From: Halichondria panicea
Taxonomy: Eukaryota; Porifera; Demospongiae; Suberitida; Halichondriidae
Direction of reading: 5' to 3'
Assembly (NCBI RefSeq): GCF_963675165.1
Contig: NC_087377.1
Location: 14,070,198-14,134,197, forward strand
DNA: 64,000 nucleotides
The position numbers and the translations under genes are program-made. The notes beneath the pieces are model-generated. The model had not been told where the DNA came from, ran no database searches, and saw only the letters and a list, made by a program, of their open reading frames with translations. Positions within the stretch are counted from its first letter, which is position 1, and the number at the start of each line of letters is the position of its first letter. Below are positions 1-11,800 of this stretch, one piece after another.

Positions 1-1762
1 CATAGATATAGTGTCTGCCTTTCTCTCAGATACCACATCACCTTCTTCTGTTAATCCTAATGATCCAGCGTTCATAAGAGTGGAGCTGCTATCGGTAGCA
101 CAGGATCCAGCGTTCCTGAGTTTCGCTAACTTTTCATCTGAGCTTGTTGTAAACGTGTCAAATCTAAGAACAGAGAGTGTAATAAACATTACATGTGGGG
201 ATCCAAATACTTTCAAAATGATTCCAGTGGATGTTGAGATTATCCAACAAACTGAGCCTGAGAGTCCCAATGGAATGAATGTGACAGCTCTCTATGAATT
301 TGGATCCTTGACTGATGCCATTGTCTCTTGGAAAAAGTTGGTGAGTAAGTTATACATCAATGCTCATGTAAAATTGTAAACATATCGCATAGGAAACACG
401 ATGTCCAGAATTTCAGACCTTCTTGATCTATCAAGTCACACTGTTGGACTCCGGTGTTGTCACAGTAAATCACACAAGCTGTGGAGAAGTGTGTATAGTC
501 AACTTTCAGAACTTTTCCGATACTACTGAAGTGTATAGGGTGTCACTGTTTGCTGTTAATGCCATCGGGGCAAGTGAACTCGTGGAATATCCAGCCATTA
601 TTGGTATGTCAACATTAATTATGTCAAAATACATTTATTATAGGGTCCGGCGATTTAATACATATAAAAGCTATGAAATAATTTATTCTAAGGCCATAAT
701 TATATCTTACTATTAGCACAAACTTTTTCAGTGAAACGAAGCAGCTTCTACTTCACACCTACTTTCCTCTCAAACGATTGTCTGTTTACTTTTGAATGCT
801 TCTCAAATGGAAGTCTGGATACAGACAGTTGCAATGTGTTGTATACGAATGACTCAATGTACAGGGATCCAATGATGATTGTTTCTCCACTCGATACACA
901 ATTCAAAATAACTGGAATATTTTCTGATACTATCTACTATTTCGAATTTTCTGTGCACGTAAACGAAACTCTGCTTATTAGGAACAGATTTACTGAACGA
1001 TTAACATCAAGTAAGCTAGTGGTCATTCCGATGTTATATCGTTAAAGTTTTCCATATGCTTTAGGTCGGAAGCTCAGTACAGTGGTCATTGTGTTTCTAA
1101 CACTAACCATTCTGGCCATCATTCTCGAAGCAACATTTGGTATAGGTAAGTTGTAGTAAGTTTTAATTCGCTAAAGCTAGTCTTGCACCTCTTTTTGCAG
1201 TTCTCTGTGTTTTAAAACAACTGCAAACATTTCAAGCCAAGATTCTATTTCTTGTGGCTGGTTTTTCTGGTTTTTTGAGCTTACTTTCTGCTTTTGTTTT
1301 CTCAATTATCACTGGTGTTCAGCAAGGTAAGCAACTAATAATAATTGTTCTGACTTGAGAGGATTATTTGCAGACACATGCAGTCTTAGACTAGACTGGA
1401 GCAGAGCAAGCAATGCATTGATCATTTCGGCCTTTATTTTAGCTCTAATCGGGAATATTATTCTAATCGGCATCTCGATTGCTTCATGCCTAACGAAAAG
1501 TAAGGCCTTTTCAATATATCTTTAACTATTTCAATACCATGCACCTGTTCCACTCTCAGAGTCCAGCAAGATTATAATTAATTTTAAATTGCAATCGGAA
1601 CATAGGTCTTCTCCAGTTGATGAAATTATGCATAGAAGGTAATAGCAATGATTAGTCATAATTATTATAATAGTAATCTTAATTGCTAATTATAGACTTT
1701 TCATGAAGGGTGACACTGTTCCAGGTGGTGCTTCTAATACAAAAATTGAATCTTCAGTATAG
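1..1762 (+). CDS. G1: Ig-FN3-FN3 receptor with three membrane segments, 5' end outside window
   Basis: Eight exons can be chained in frame: 2-340, 417-603, 732-1010, 1065-1145, 1201-1326, 1374-1499, 1560-1638 and 1696-1762 (stop TAG). They have GT/AG borders and add up to 428 codons with no break. The first visible exon is the second half of the Ig-like domain (FANFSSEL then ITCGDP) and the start of an FN3-like domain (ending VSWKKL). Exon 2 completes that FN3 (SLFAVNAIGASE). Exon 3 is a second FN3-like domain (IYYFEFSVHVNETLL). Exons 4, 5 and 6 each encode one hydrophobic segment (VVIVFLTLTILAIILEA; ILFLVAGFSGFLSLLSAF; ALIISAFILALIGNIIL). The tail is short and has no YG motif. G7 and G8 share this plan. 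Function unknown; a surface receptor is inferred from the domains. The signal exon lies left of the window. Confidence 0.75.
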
Positions 1763-1856
1763 CTGTGGTGAGTGATATTTAAATGGCAGCATCTACTCTA
1801 TATCTAAAATTCATGCTTGAAAAAGGTGTGTACCGTATTACTAGAATATTTATGTC

Positions 1857-2360
1857 TCGAGGCGTAGCCGCACGAGGGATACGGTAAAGCTGACTGTGCG
1901 TGTGTGTGTGTGTCTGTGTGTCTGTTCCAACTGTAACTGCTCAACGGTTGTAATGCGAAGAAAACTAACAGCTTCTATATGCTTCTAGCCACGTTCTCTT
2001 GGATTTTGATTCGTGGATTAGCAAACTAAAGCTTCCTTCTCGAGTTATGGCTAGTTTGACTCACATTGAAGGCTGTTGCAGTCTCTCCAGAATCTTTCGT
2101 AACAGTATCTGTTCGCACAACGTTTCTATTCAACTTATAAGTTAGTCTTGCACTTAAGCGCTAGCTTTTTGTTAGCTACAAGATTCAGAAAAGAGCTGTA
2201 AAACCAGCTATACTGTAACAGCCATTGACCTTGCAGACACACCCCTTATTTCTGTGTACATAATGTGCATGTGCACTCGCCCCCACGTGTGAGAGAATAA
2301 GGTCCAGATTAGATCCTCCTGACACAGACAGAATCATCTTTTTCTTGAGGGCCTGGTAAG
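1857..2360 (+). repeat. Dispersed ~500-bp repeat, copy 1
   Basis: Starts at ctcgaggcgtagccgcacga, carries a short TG tract, and runs to the gaggtcctgg-like end. It is recognisably the same sequence as 44936-45440, in the same orientation. No coding potential and no clear terminal repeats were seen. Probably a non-autonomous mobile element or other dispersed family. Confidence 0.7.
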
Positions 2361-2711
2361 CTACAATATACATTATTATACAGCAGATATAACTTATGCA
2401 TGTACACAAGTCTTTTCTTTTCATCAGTTATGATAGATATAAATATGCACTGAACACCCCAGATTTTGGAAGAATCAATTTTCTTCTTTCTTGAGACCAC
2501 AAAACACTAAAATGATACCATAATTAGATGGTAAGCTACAATATACGTTATTATACAGCAGATATAACAATAATTTTTATGCATGTACACAAGTCTTTTC
2601 TTTTCATCAGTTATGATAGATATAAATATGCACTGAACACCCCAGATTTTGGAAGAATCAATTTTGTTCTTTCTTGAGACCACAAAACACTAAAATGATA
2701 CCATAATTAGA
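2355..2711. repeat. Tandem duplication, two ~175-bp units
   Basis: The unit beginning ggtaagctacaatatac at 2355 repeats at 2530 with few differences (one 6-base insertion, one C/G change). The near identity means a recent duplication. It overlaps the end of the dispersed repeat at 1857-2360. Confidence 0.9.
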
Positions 2712-2812
2712 TAATAACAATACATGCATGTAATTAAACTCTTCTCAGTGAGTTATATAGATAAGCTAACTTTATTAATTATAGAAACTCTACTAAACAC
2801 TCTAATACTTTT

Positions 2813-2890
2813 TTAGCGAAAGTATAACATGGCGAGAGGCATTAGCAAGCGCACGCTTGGGTTGCTTGCAACACTCGTTTTACAGGCTTT
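2813..2890 (+). repeat. Short dispersed repeat shared with 63078-63150
   Basis: The stretch around tggcgagaggcattagcaag recurs at 63102 with the same flanks (gcgaaag before, cgcacgcttg after). A related segment at 3684-3716 (gatctgcccactcactgggc) recurs in inverted orientation at 63009-63041. This suggests one family split into pieces. Confidence 0.65.
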
Positions 2891-2899
2891 GCTAATAGA

Positions 2900-4655
2900 A
2901 AAAATTTGCAAAAGCCTTTTCGATCTAAAAAGTGATAAACTGAATCAGTATAATTATGTAGCCGTGGTCTCTGGGAATAGATTAAAATTTACATAATAAT
3001 TGGCAAATACAACCGGTATACATAATTATGCATGTCATCACATGATTGAATGAACTGCAGCAGACTGAATCTGAACTGTGCATGCACACGTGACAAGAGT
3101 ATATCTACTAATATTATTAATAGTAACAGCAGTCCTCTTGCTAAGAAATGTGAATAAACTATTATAGGAGCATGATCAACAATTTAAATCTCATCCTGTT
3201 TCAAGTCCACACTGCAGACCTGACTATACCAGGTTTTCTTTCAAGCAGAAACACATCCCCAACAACTGGCAGCCCTGCGCCCCGAGGGCATTATGTCATC
3301 CAGTGCAATATATGGCATGTTGCACGAGGGCGCCTGCAATAACTAACTTGTTGCCCAATGACGTTAAACTCGTCTGACTGGTCATATAAATCGTAATAAA
3401 AGACATGTGTTTTGAAGGAATTTAGTGTAGTATTCATTGAATTCCATAGTAAATTTTTAGGTTTTCTTCCCACTAGTAGTTGTAGAAGTAGCCTATAAAA
3501 GGGACCAACTGAGTATTGGGTGGCATGGTGGGGCATATAAGTCCCAAATGGATATATCTCTTAAAGAACTCTACTGCATTTACATGCAGTGCAAGTGCAT
3601 ATAATACAGTGCATTATGCCATACTAATGCAGTGCAATATATGGTAGCCATGGCAGTGATGCAACATGCCATATACTGAGCACTGGATTGCTTTGATCTG
3701 CCCACTCACTGGGCAACAAAAGCAGTTGGTACAAGGCATGCTGTCAGGGGTCCGCTATTTAGAGAGTCCGTTATAAGAGGTTCCACTGTATTGCGTTCTG
3801 GCAAGGATTGTTTGTCATTATACCAGTCAGAAGTGATCGAAGTTTGTATGTTTGATGCTCGCTATCTATGAGGGGGGGTGGTCTATGATGTATGGGGGTG
3901 GTCTATAACTAAAATAATTTATACGGTGTATCAAATGCTTTCAACCTGAGAATACTCATTAGTAGAGTTATTGAGCATTCTTAATGTATATGACATTGCA
4001 CAATTATTATTAAATTACTGCTTTTATCCAGGAGAACGATTGTTGAGTTGGAGCTCGCGTACTGTATCAGCTGAAGGTGTGAGTCTATAATAATATAAAT
4101 TTTTAAAAACCCTATATGCGTACTTTTTTGAGATACCATGATGTGTTATAAAATTATATTTATTTGTGTAATTTGTAAATTAACTAAGTTTTATTGTTGT
4201 GAACTATAAATTAGGAGTCTATATATGCATGACGTATGTCGTAAGCACAACAAGTGAAGATCATTCAGATTCTCATTTCACTTATTCCCTTCCATTATGA
4301 TCGATCAGCTGCTATAGGAGATGGCCATGGTTTAGTGGCGTAGTGTGTTTGGGGATTTTTAGCAATGTTTACTAATTGGATGTCAGTAGTGTATTAATTT
4401 ACTGATGATGGAAAAACTGGAAGTGATACAACATACAATGTCTTACATGCACTAGCTATTGTGAATCTTGCTTTTTTGAGTTGTATATAATTATATATAC
4501 ATGCATACAAAATGAGCAACAACATAGTAGTTTTTCAGACTCCATCATAATATTACTTGACAAGTCGTTTGAGATACTAATTGGTAGTGAAATAAGAACA
4601 GCTTTGTTTCACGTACTGCAATAGAAGGCTTTTTATGTTAACTACTGACATATTG
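2900..4655. other. Non-coding stretch, no gene seen
   Basis: No exon with receptor-like or other recognisable coding sequence was found on either strand. The only items noted are the inverted match to 63 kb at 3684-3716 and the end of a CAGTGGAACC-type MITE at about 3750-3791 (ending ggttccactgta). Confidence 0.5.
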
Positions 4656-4659
4656 ATAC

Positions 4660-5178
4660 TCAGAGGAGGTATACGACATCCGCGAATCGCAGGAAGTGTT
4701 TGAGCCCCACATGTATAGTCTTTATTATGCCCGGGTCAAAGTTCAATAGCAATCAAACGAAGTGATACTCATGGCAACTCCAGAGGCTCTCTCAACGACA
4801 TCACAGCCAGTAGCCACAAGAAAGCAGAGACAATCTTCTGTTAATTGGAAGTGCATGTAACATGTACACATACCCTTCTATTGTGGCGTTATGTTTATTT
4901 CTTGTTTGAATTAGAAGTGATAACATAGAAAAATTCAATGTACACATACCTAAACTCCATCACGATCAATTATGGTTTTTTTCTTCCTGAATTAGCTATT
5001 ATAACCTAGATCAAACAGTGCACTAATCAGACTCTTAATTGGCAGCTATAATTTTAAGCTAGCCCATGCATGCAGTGCTTGTGTTTAGTAGGTAACACGC
5101 AATTGAACTTTGACTTAATTGGAGATAATGTGAGTCTCCAACACTTCCTGCGACTCGCAGATGTCGTACCTCCTCTGA
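4660..5178. mobile_element. Non-autonomous DNA transposon with ~40-bp terminal inverted repeats
   Basis: The left end tcagaggaggtatacgacat is mirrored at the right end by the complement of a sequence ending tcgtacctcctctga. The inverted repeats continue through the tcgcaggaagtgtt block. The 519-bp interior has no open frame. Target-site duplication is unclear. Confidence 0.8.
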
Positions 5179-5179
5179 T

Positions 5180-5935
5180 ATAATTATACTGGCCTACAGC
5201 TGCTCAAGGGTCAACGAAGTGCAAGTAAGAGTTTTTATAGCTTCTTGTAGTGTTTTCTTAGACTCACTAGCCGTCACTGTTAACGGCGAACAGTAGACTG
5301 GTCAAACTCTGTGTAGAGACTTGTGCAATGTTGCGGCCGGTTATAGTTGTCGATCAGCCTGAGTCTGTCTGCATGCATGTCTGTCGTTCTGAGTCTATAC
5401 TCACCTGGATGCGATAGCACTGCATGTGTTTGTACCATGGATAGCCTCAACACAATAATAAATTTGGCAGATTTTGATGTTAAAGCTTCGTTGTCGAATA
5501 AAAGTGAGCAAAAGCTAAGAAGCGAACGTTGGCCTATAATTATGTACACACAGCTTCTACTCAAGGCTGTATAGACTACGTAACTATACCTCAAATTAAC
5601 ACCGAGCTATAGAGTTTGCACTTCAGTACTATAGTGCTCTAGTTTGTGTTATATGGGCCTTATCTTTAAAACTTGATGATCTGCAAATATGAATGGGACA
5701 CAGCTATAATTATTGTATTGATCAAGCTGTCTTCATAAGCGCTATATATACAGACTGCATGGTCAGTTAAATGCTAGTGCAGGGTGACTGCATGTATCAT
5801 AAAGTCACAGTCTGTCTAATTATTAGCATGCAGAATCGAAACTGACAAACCGTGAAGAAGTATAATTTTGTAACTGGTTCATTGTTAACTTGGAGAGTTT
5901 GTGATACTGCGCTGCATGTGCTGATAATTAAGTGT
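5180..5935. other. Non-coding stretch, no gene seen
   Basis: Between the inverted-repeat element and the relic tail exon I see no exon and no clear repeat. Short ORFs overlap on both strands without recognisable domains. From about 5840 rightwards the sequence starts to match 8105-8235, the 3' flank of G2. Confidence 0.4.
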
Positions 5936-5957
5936 GAAGAAGTTTAATTATGAGACT

Positions 5958-6245
5958 CTATTTGCAATGTCCGAACAGTTCATTGTCAACGTAATCATAC
6001 TCCACTCTCTTATCCAGGTCATTGATTTCTCTTGCCAAACCATACGAATGATTTGCTTCCATGTTCACCTTTGTAGCTCCACTACTTCTCACTTCACCAT
6101 ACGACAAGTTAGCTTTCAATTTCATTTCTTCATCTGGTCGTGAACGTTGCTTCTTTGACTCTACATAAGACTCGTTAGGAATCAATTGAAACAATTTTCC
6201 ACTCGGCTTTGTAAAAACACTAGTTCCTTTTATTGGATCATCAGC
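5958..6245 (-). pseudogene. Relic copy of the G2 cytoplasmic-tail exon
   Basis: Reading minus, the last part of the G2 tail is present: NESYVESKKQRSRPDEEMK, NLSYGEV, NHSYGLARE and the terminal YDYVDN with the stop. It aligns to 8237-8515 with few changes. No membrane exon, Ig or FN3 exon accompanies it. At about 6246 the match switches abruptly to the left edge of duplicated block A. It is a stranded 3' exon left by duplication or unequal exchange and is not expected to make protein. Confidence 0.85.
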
Positions 6246-6785
6246 CTCATACCCTCACCCCTGTCATACCTTCACCACACAAACACGACAACACACACAC
6301 CCTCACATGTCGACCCAAGGAAACTGCATGTTGTTTTCTAAGGCATTAATGGCTTGTGAAAAGAAGGTCAAATACATCATGGCCAGGAGAAATGTCACAA
6401 CCCATCATTTCCCACTCTTTTGCACCGTTCCCTGCATGCATGCAAATATTGTATATTCACGTTAATAATAATTATTGTTGTCTGCTAGTTAGTCAGAGTA
6501 TGATTATATCAATATTCAGCCATCAGTCCCTCACAAAATAATGCACTGCAGACTTTTCAATTTTCTGGTGCAGGCCTTCATTGCACCATGTACATCACAC
6601 GATGAACGTCTGTATATACCAGTCCTATATATATACAGCTACACCAAAATTGATGGAAAAAGATCCAGCTGCAGCAATACCGCTACCTACTGAAAGGTTT
6701 GACTGATAATCCAGAATGTCGGCTGTTTACCTCGACTCAATTGATAAAGTCACTTTTTTGCTACTAGAGCGATATATATACACTA

Positions 6786-6955
6786 CACAGTAAAAACAGA
6801 TTCGTTATAATAACATAAAACATCTCAAATAAAATGCATCATTTGAAATTTAATGTAGAAATGACAGAAATTTACGTCATTTCTACATTAAATTTCAAAT
6901 GATGCATTTTATTTGAGATGTTTTATGTTATTATAACGAATCTGTTTTTACTGTG
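6786..6955. mobile_element. MITE, 170 bp, TA target site, long palindrome
   Basis: The element is one near-perfect inverted repeat: 80-odd-base arms starting cacagtaaaaacagattcg and ending with the complement, around a ~10-base loop. TA flanks both ends (6784-6785 and 6956-6957). Block B has the empty site, with a single TA between acac and gtgtct at about 28456. The TA duplication fits Tc1/mariner-type mobilisation (family knowledge). Confidence 0.93.
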
Positions 6956-7432
6956 TAGCGTCTATATATAATTATGACCGTCCGAAGTCGATCTGTCTGA
7001 CAATTCATGGCAAATATTCTGGATTATCGTCAAACCTATTTTAGTAGCTGGTATCTCTGCTGCAGTTGGTTTTTGTTTTTTTGTTCAACTTTGGTGTATA
7101 TATATATCTGTAGAACAAGCAGGCCTTCATTATGATGTACAAAAGTTGACTGTGCAGGTTGTTTTGTGAGCGTCTGATTTTTAGAGACGGTCGATTATTG
7201 ATAAGCTATACTCTAGCTTCATGCCGTAAAGGTTTAGCATCAGCATATACAAACCAAATTGGATTTGAATCGGACTTGATTAGTAAAAAAAAGGCACATT
7301 TGCAGCCGGTCCTATGTATTATTCTCATCAGCTCAAAATTAAGGCTTTGAACAATTAAGTCTGTCCTTCAAGCTGTAAATAATTATACAGATTATAGACC
7401 ATGTCCCTATACGCGCACCATTCCTTAAACAT

Positions 7433-7610
7433 GTGTTACCCATTAGATTCTATGCTGCTGAGATCACCTCTACCCTCGGGTACCTATATATACACACATT
7501 CAATATCTATTGGAATCTAAAGCTTGAAAACATCTTGCTGGACGCTAACAGTTTCATCACACTTTCGAGTACATGTATATTATTTAAAATAACGTTAACA
7601 GTGAGCATAA
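7433..7610 (+). pseudogene. AGC-type protein kinase relic, copy A
   Basis: The frame reads RFYAAEITSTLGYL, then a degraded catalytic loop YWNLKLENILLD. AGC kinases of the SGK/AKT group have YRDLKPENILLD after RFYAAEI.SALGYLH at this point (family knowledge). The catalytic aspartate region is changed and no DFG follows, so this cannot be an active kinase. It ends without recognisable downstream exons and is duplicated in block B. A retro-copied or exonic kinase fragment trapped in the receptor cluster is the simplest view. Confidence 0.6.
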
Positions 7611-7633
7611 TCTTGCGTTTTGTTATTTCTCTA

Positions 7634-7756
7634 TCACTGTAAAAAATGATTGAAAAAAAGTGCGGTGGACACACTAAAACCGTCGCATATAGCACTGAAA
7701 AAGTGTGCTATATGCGACGGTTTTAGTGTGCTCACCGCACTTTTTTTTTTACAGTG
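7634..7756. mobile_element. MITE, 123 bp, TA target site, hairpin
   Basis: Arms starting tcactgtaaaaa and ending tttacagtg enclose complementary sequence including accgtcgcatatagcac. TA lies at 7632-7633 and 7757-7758. Block B at about 29128 reads straight through (ttctctataattatag), which is the empty site. Confidence 0.93.
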
Positions 7757-8236
7757 TATAATTATAGTGTCTGCCTGTCTGGGGTCAATTCAAGAGCTCG
7801 CATTGAAGAAGATTGTTAATTAATTATAAACCATTAAATAAATTTAAAAATTTTGAGTATAAAACTTATGAGATGTGTATGTAGCGTTATGCACAGCTAT
7901 GATTGTGAGAGAATAAGTAGCTACAGTAAACTACTCTTTTAAGTTCAACATGTGTTTAAGATGCAAGATCATAATACTGCGCATGCTCTGTAGATATAGG
8001 AGCTGCACTATTACTTGATTCAATACACAGTATAGTTTCATTGTCATTGTCCAGAACACAACACTACAGTGTATTGAATCAAGCATTGTTACTATGTTGT
8101 ATGCAAGTGTGTTGTTCAAAATTGACAAAGCGTGAGGTACTATACAATAACTATTGATATAACTGGTTCATTGTTAACTTGGAGAGTTTGTGACACTGCA
8201 TGCATGTGCTGATAATTATGTGTTAAGAGGTTTAAT

Positions 8237-9728
8237 CTATTTACAATGTCCGAACAGTTTATTGTCAACGTAATCATACTCCACTCTCTTATCCAAGTCA
8301 GTGGTTTCCCTTGCCAAACCATACGAATGATTCGCTTCCATTTTCACATTTGTAGCTCCACTACTTCTCACTTCACCATACGACAAGTTAGCTTTCAATT
8401 TCATTTCCTCATCTGGTCGTGAACGTTGCTTCTTTGACTCTACATAAGACTCGTTAGGAAATAACTTTCCACTCGGCTTTGTAAAAACACTAGTTCCTTT
8501 TATTGGATCATCAGCCTCACAATAGGAGTGAGACAGGTCTTCATTTTGCTGTTGTGTTTCTTGATTCGAATGGACAACCTCCTGATCAACTTCCCTTGAC
8601 TCTTGTATTTGTATTTCCGGTGCAGTCTCTCTCGGTTGCACTCTAGTCTCCGTTTTTGTTTTCAATTTCAATTTTTTCAGCAGAATATGGTATACACCAA
8701 CTCCCATGACGAAACCGAGTACCGAAGAGAATATGAATACAATAATTGTAGTTGCTACAGTCACTCCGATAGATACACCATTGGAACTGCTGTCTGTCAC
8801 TGAAATTACAGCTGATGTTAAAGGCTCATGCGTTAATAAAACTCACCAATAAAAACATTTTCTGTGACAGGATCACTTCTCCCCACGTCGTTAATGGCTT
8901 GGAGCTCCAACACGTAGTTACCATCTCCAGAGTGAGGGACAGTAAATGTGACCCTGCACACCATTGTACAGTCACCACCACTAGTTGTTAAGATTTGACG
9001 ATCATCACTCCCAGTTAAGGTGATCTCATAGCGGATTTGCTGTCCATAATGAGGGCATACCAAAACCTACAAGGAAATATATGGATGTGTATAGTGCCCT
9101 GGACAGTGACTCAGTGCTATCATGAAATGCATGCATAGTAAAATCAATAGCTTACTGGTGGTTCCCATGAAATTAGTAGCAGAATATAAGCAGAAAAGTC
9201 AACAGATGTTTGAATATTGAATTGTTGAGGGTCTTTTGGTTGTGACTGTTGTCTTATCTGAATATCAATAGGGATCATCTGGTAGTTTGCTGGATCTCCG
9301 CATCTGATTTCATTAATGTGCTGATCCACAATCTGTGAGATGTCGAGAGTAAGAGTGGAAGAAAAGTTTCCGTATATTGGGTTAGCTCTATTTTGTGAAA
9401 CTGCTCTCAACGCAACAGAAATGAAGGCTGAATTCAATTCAATTTGAGTGGAGGTCACGCTGTCAGGGTAAAATGAATGAATTTCTTTGTTAGTGACATT
9501 GTAACTCCAACGCAAAGTAGTGAGCTGCACTCCCTCACAGAACAGTCTGACAGTTCCAGGACAGTGTTCACCAATCAGACTCGCTCCTCCCTCAACAGTC
9601 AGAGAAACACCTGCAACATGATTGCATGTAGCTGATCACAATAAACAAGGGATCTTACTCATTGCTCTGCTTTTTCCAACAGTGAAGGACAATAAAACAA
9701 TATTCATTAACAACTGAAGTACTCCCAT
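8237..9728 (-). CDS. G2: Ig-FN3 single-pass receptor with long multi-tyrosine tail (class II)
   Basis: Four exons: 9659-9728, 9156-9610, 8847-9066 and 8237-8799, all with GT/AG borders and consistent phases (1, 0, 1), giving 435 residues. The start is the ATG at 9728, followed by a signal peptide (MGVLQLLMNIVLLSF). The Ig-like domain has GEHCPGTVRLFCEG, then LRWSY and IRCGDP. The FN3-like domain spans the next intron (SWEPP, later LELQAINDVGRSD). A helix (IIVFIFSSVLGFVMGVGVY) follows, then KKLKLK as a positive stop-transfer. The ~140-residue tail has LSYGEV, which fits the ITIM pattern, plus NHSYG, NESYVES and VEYDYV. No CCP domain. Intact, unlike its duplicate G2'. Signalling through phosphotyrosine partners is inferred. 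Confidence 0.85.
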
Positions 9729-9999
9729 CTTACTTGAGGTAGACTATACTTAACTTGCTAACTGGTTATTCCAAACTTCATGAGAGTTTCCCAAAAACAT
9801 GTGATACAATTCACAGGTGCATGCAGTTTATTTTTAATTCATGCACCTATCAATTACTGATGTGAGTTATATTTATATGAGTGAATAGCTGAAGAAATAA
9901 CAGTTGCACAAACTTCAATTGCTTTCTACACGGTTATGATGAATATATAAAGTATACACACTAGTAAGCAACAACACACAGCATGTCCTCGATTTGTAT

Positions 10000-11350
10000 T
10001 TATAAGTTAACACTGCATGGTCCATAAGCTTGGTTAGAGTTCATTTCAATCTCTTCTTTGGGTGACACCTCCTCATAAACAGGAACAGCTGGTACAGTGG
10101 GTCCTTGTCCTTCAGCTGCCGGGGAGTGCACTGTCTTCTTACGCATGACCCAGTATGTCAAGAGAGCACCACTAGCACAACCAGAAACCATTGCCACAAT
10201 GAATGTTACAGTTGTACATATCACAGCAACTTGATTGATAGTAAGGGAAAATTCTTTTACAGAATCTGTGGATGCAGTAAAACGAACAGTTATCATTTTA
10301 CATAATTATATTGGGCAGTACATACCTTCTCTTTTTCTGCACATAAACTGGGAAGGATCTGGAATCCACTTTGCTTCTCCCAAAACATTGCTACAGGTGC
10401 TTATTTTCTCCTCGTTAGGAATCAGTCCATCATTGCACTGATAGCTGACGTTAGTACCCAACATGAGAGAGTTTGATGAAGAGTTATCGTAATTGATTAA
10501 TCTGCCATTAGTTGTTGACTCGGGATTATCACAGAGCATTAAATCTTCTGTAACTGATTAACAAGCACCCTCATGTGTATTACATTCATTTTAACATGAC
10601 ATCACCTGATAAAAGGTAATCGTGGAAGACAGAAAAACTGTCTCCCTTTGTATTCCTAGCCTTAATAGTGAGGAAATAGCAACTTGTCTCTCCTCTTGAA
10701 ACCGGGAGCTCCACTACTGTTTGGCACTTCATGGAGCAAGTCGTACTATTTATTACTGTTGAGTTACTTATGATTACAGTGATCAAGTAATCAGTCCGGC
10801 ATTCCGTCTAAATTAATAAGTTAATTGTTATGCTGATCTGACTTCACTCACAGATGGTGTCCATGTAATTGTAATGCCGTTTGGATCATCAGTTGTGTTT
10901 ACTGTAATCAACTGAGGTTCTTCTGGAATTCTTGGTTCTTTAATGGTCACATTCACATCGAGACTATGATGAAGTACTGGGTCTCCACATGTGATGTCAG
11001 TTACATTGTGTTCCTGTAGCTGTGATAATTCAACAGTGAGAACTGAAGAGAAGTTACCAAATCGCTGGTCAGCCAAGCTCTGTGATACATGTTTTAGCTG
11101 GACTAATTGGAAAGGGGACTCAAGGCTCAGATGTATAGGAGCTGTGATGGTATTGTCTGGTGCAAATGAATGATCACATAGTCCTCTTGATTGTATGACC
11201 ATGTCAAAATGGTGAGGTACTAGCCCTAAGAATTTTGTCAGCTTATGTAGGTTCTAATTATAGCTATAACATAATAATCTTATCAGTAGATCTAGTAAAG
11301 AAAATTAGAAGAAGAACGTAATAATTTCTCAGATGTACAGTGCCCATCAT
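10000..11350 (-). pseudogene. G3: class I receptor with lost signal-exon donor and truncated Ig exon
   Basis: Downstream exons read open: Ig/FN3 from 10852, FN3 10606-10807, CCP 10326-10547 (cysteines in MLCDNP, YQCNDG, STCSN, FMCRK), membrane/tail 10000-10265. The tail has PVYEEV and NSNQAYGP. The signal exon (ATG 11347-11350, MGTVHLRNYYVLLL) keeps its coding look, but the donor seen in G9 as gtaag has become ataag. The Ig exon has lost its first half: the CPGTVRLFC part is missing and the coding part joins directly to sequence that is intron in G9. No secreted or surface product with a normal Ig domain is expected. An unrecognised alternative 5' exon would be needed to rescue it. Confidence 0.8.
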
Positions 11351-11800
11351 CTCTTCTAGCTGAGTATAAGCCTATCAATGTTAGTGAATTGCATGAAGTT
11401 TTTTGGCAACACAGTACAGGATTCATTACTTTCTTGAACAATTAAGATTGTCAAATCAGGTGATTCATCAATTTTGAGTATACTATAATCATCCTATAAC
11501 ACTGTATCAAATGTAAAGCCAGCCCCTCATAGCAAAGTGTTTTCTATTGGAGTATCTCTGGCTATTGAAAGATTGTGACAATTCTCGTAATTGGTGACAA
11601 CAATTAGTTTCAGTGTATGGAAAGTTTGTGACAATTCTCGTTAATGGTGGCAATTAGTTCAGTGTATGTGATTGCACTGTAAACAGGTGATTGAGATAAT
11701 GATCAATTCAGCTCATCACACCAGTGGAGGGAATACTATCTGACTTGTCAAATATACCACAATAATATTGGCTGGAAATTTACTAACACAGTCATGTTTT
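11351..11800. repeat. 3' flank of G4, duplicated downstream of G6
   Basis: The stretch matches about 18405-18845 (for example gaaagtttgtgacaattctc and gtgattgca-gtaaacaggtg), so the duplication that made G4 and G6 included the 3' flank. The 18 kb copy differs mainly by insertions of taattatata-type words. No coding sequence. Confidence 0.75.

Larger units (their letters stand above)
6248..10121. repeat. Segmental duplication block A
   Basis: From the CA-rich start (taccctcacccctgtcatac) to the sequence ending ccttcagctgcc, block A is almost collinear with block B at 27984-31312. Block A holds the intact receptor G2, a kinase relic and two MITEs that block B lacks. The segment 7881-8090 is also absent from B, across a shared gtgtat, either as a deletion in B or an insertion in A. 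Confidence 0.95.
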
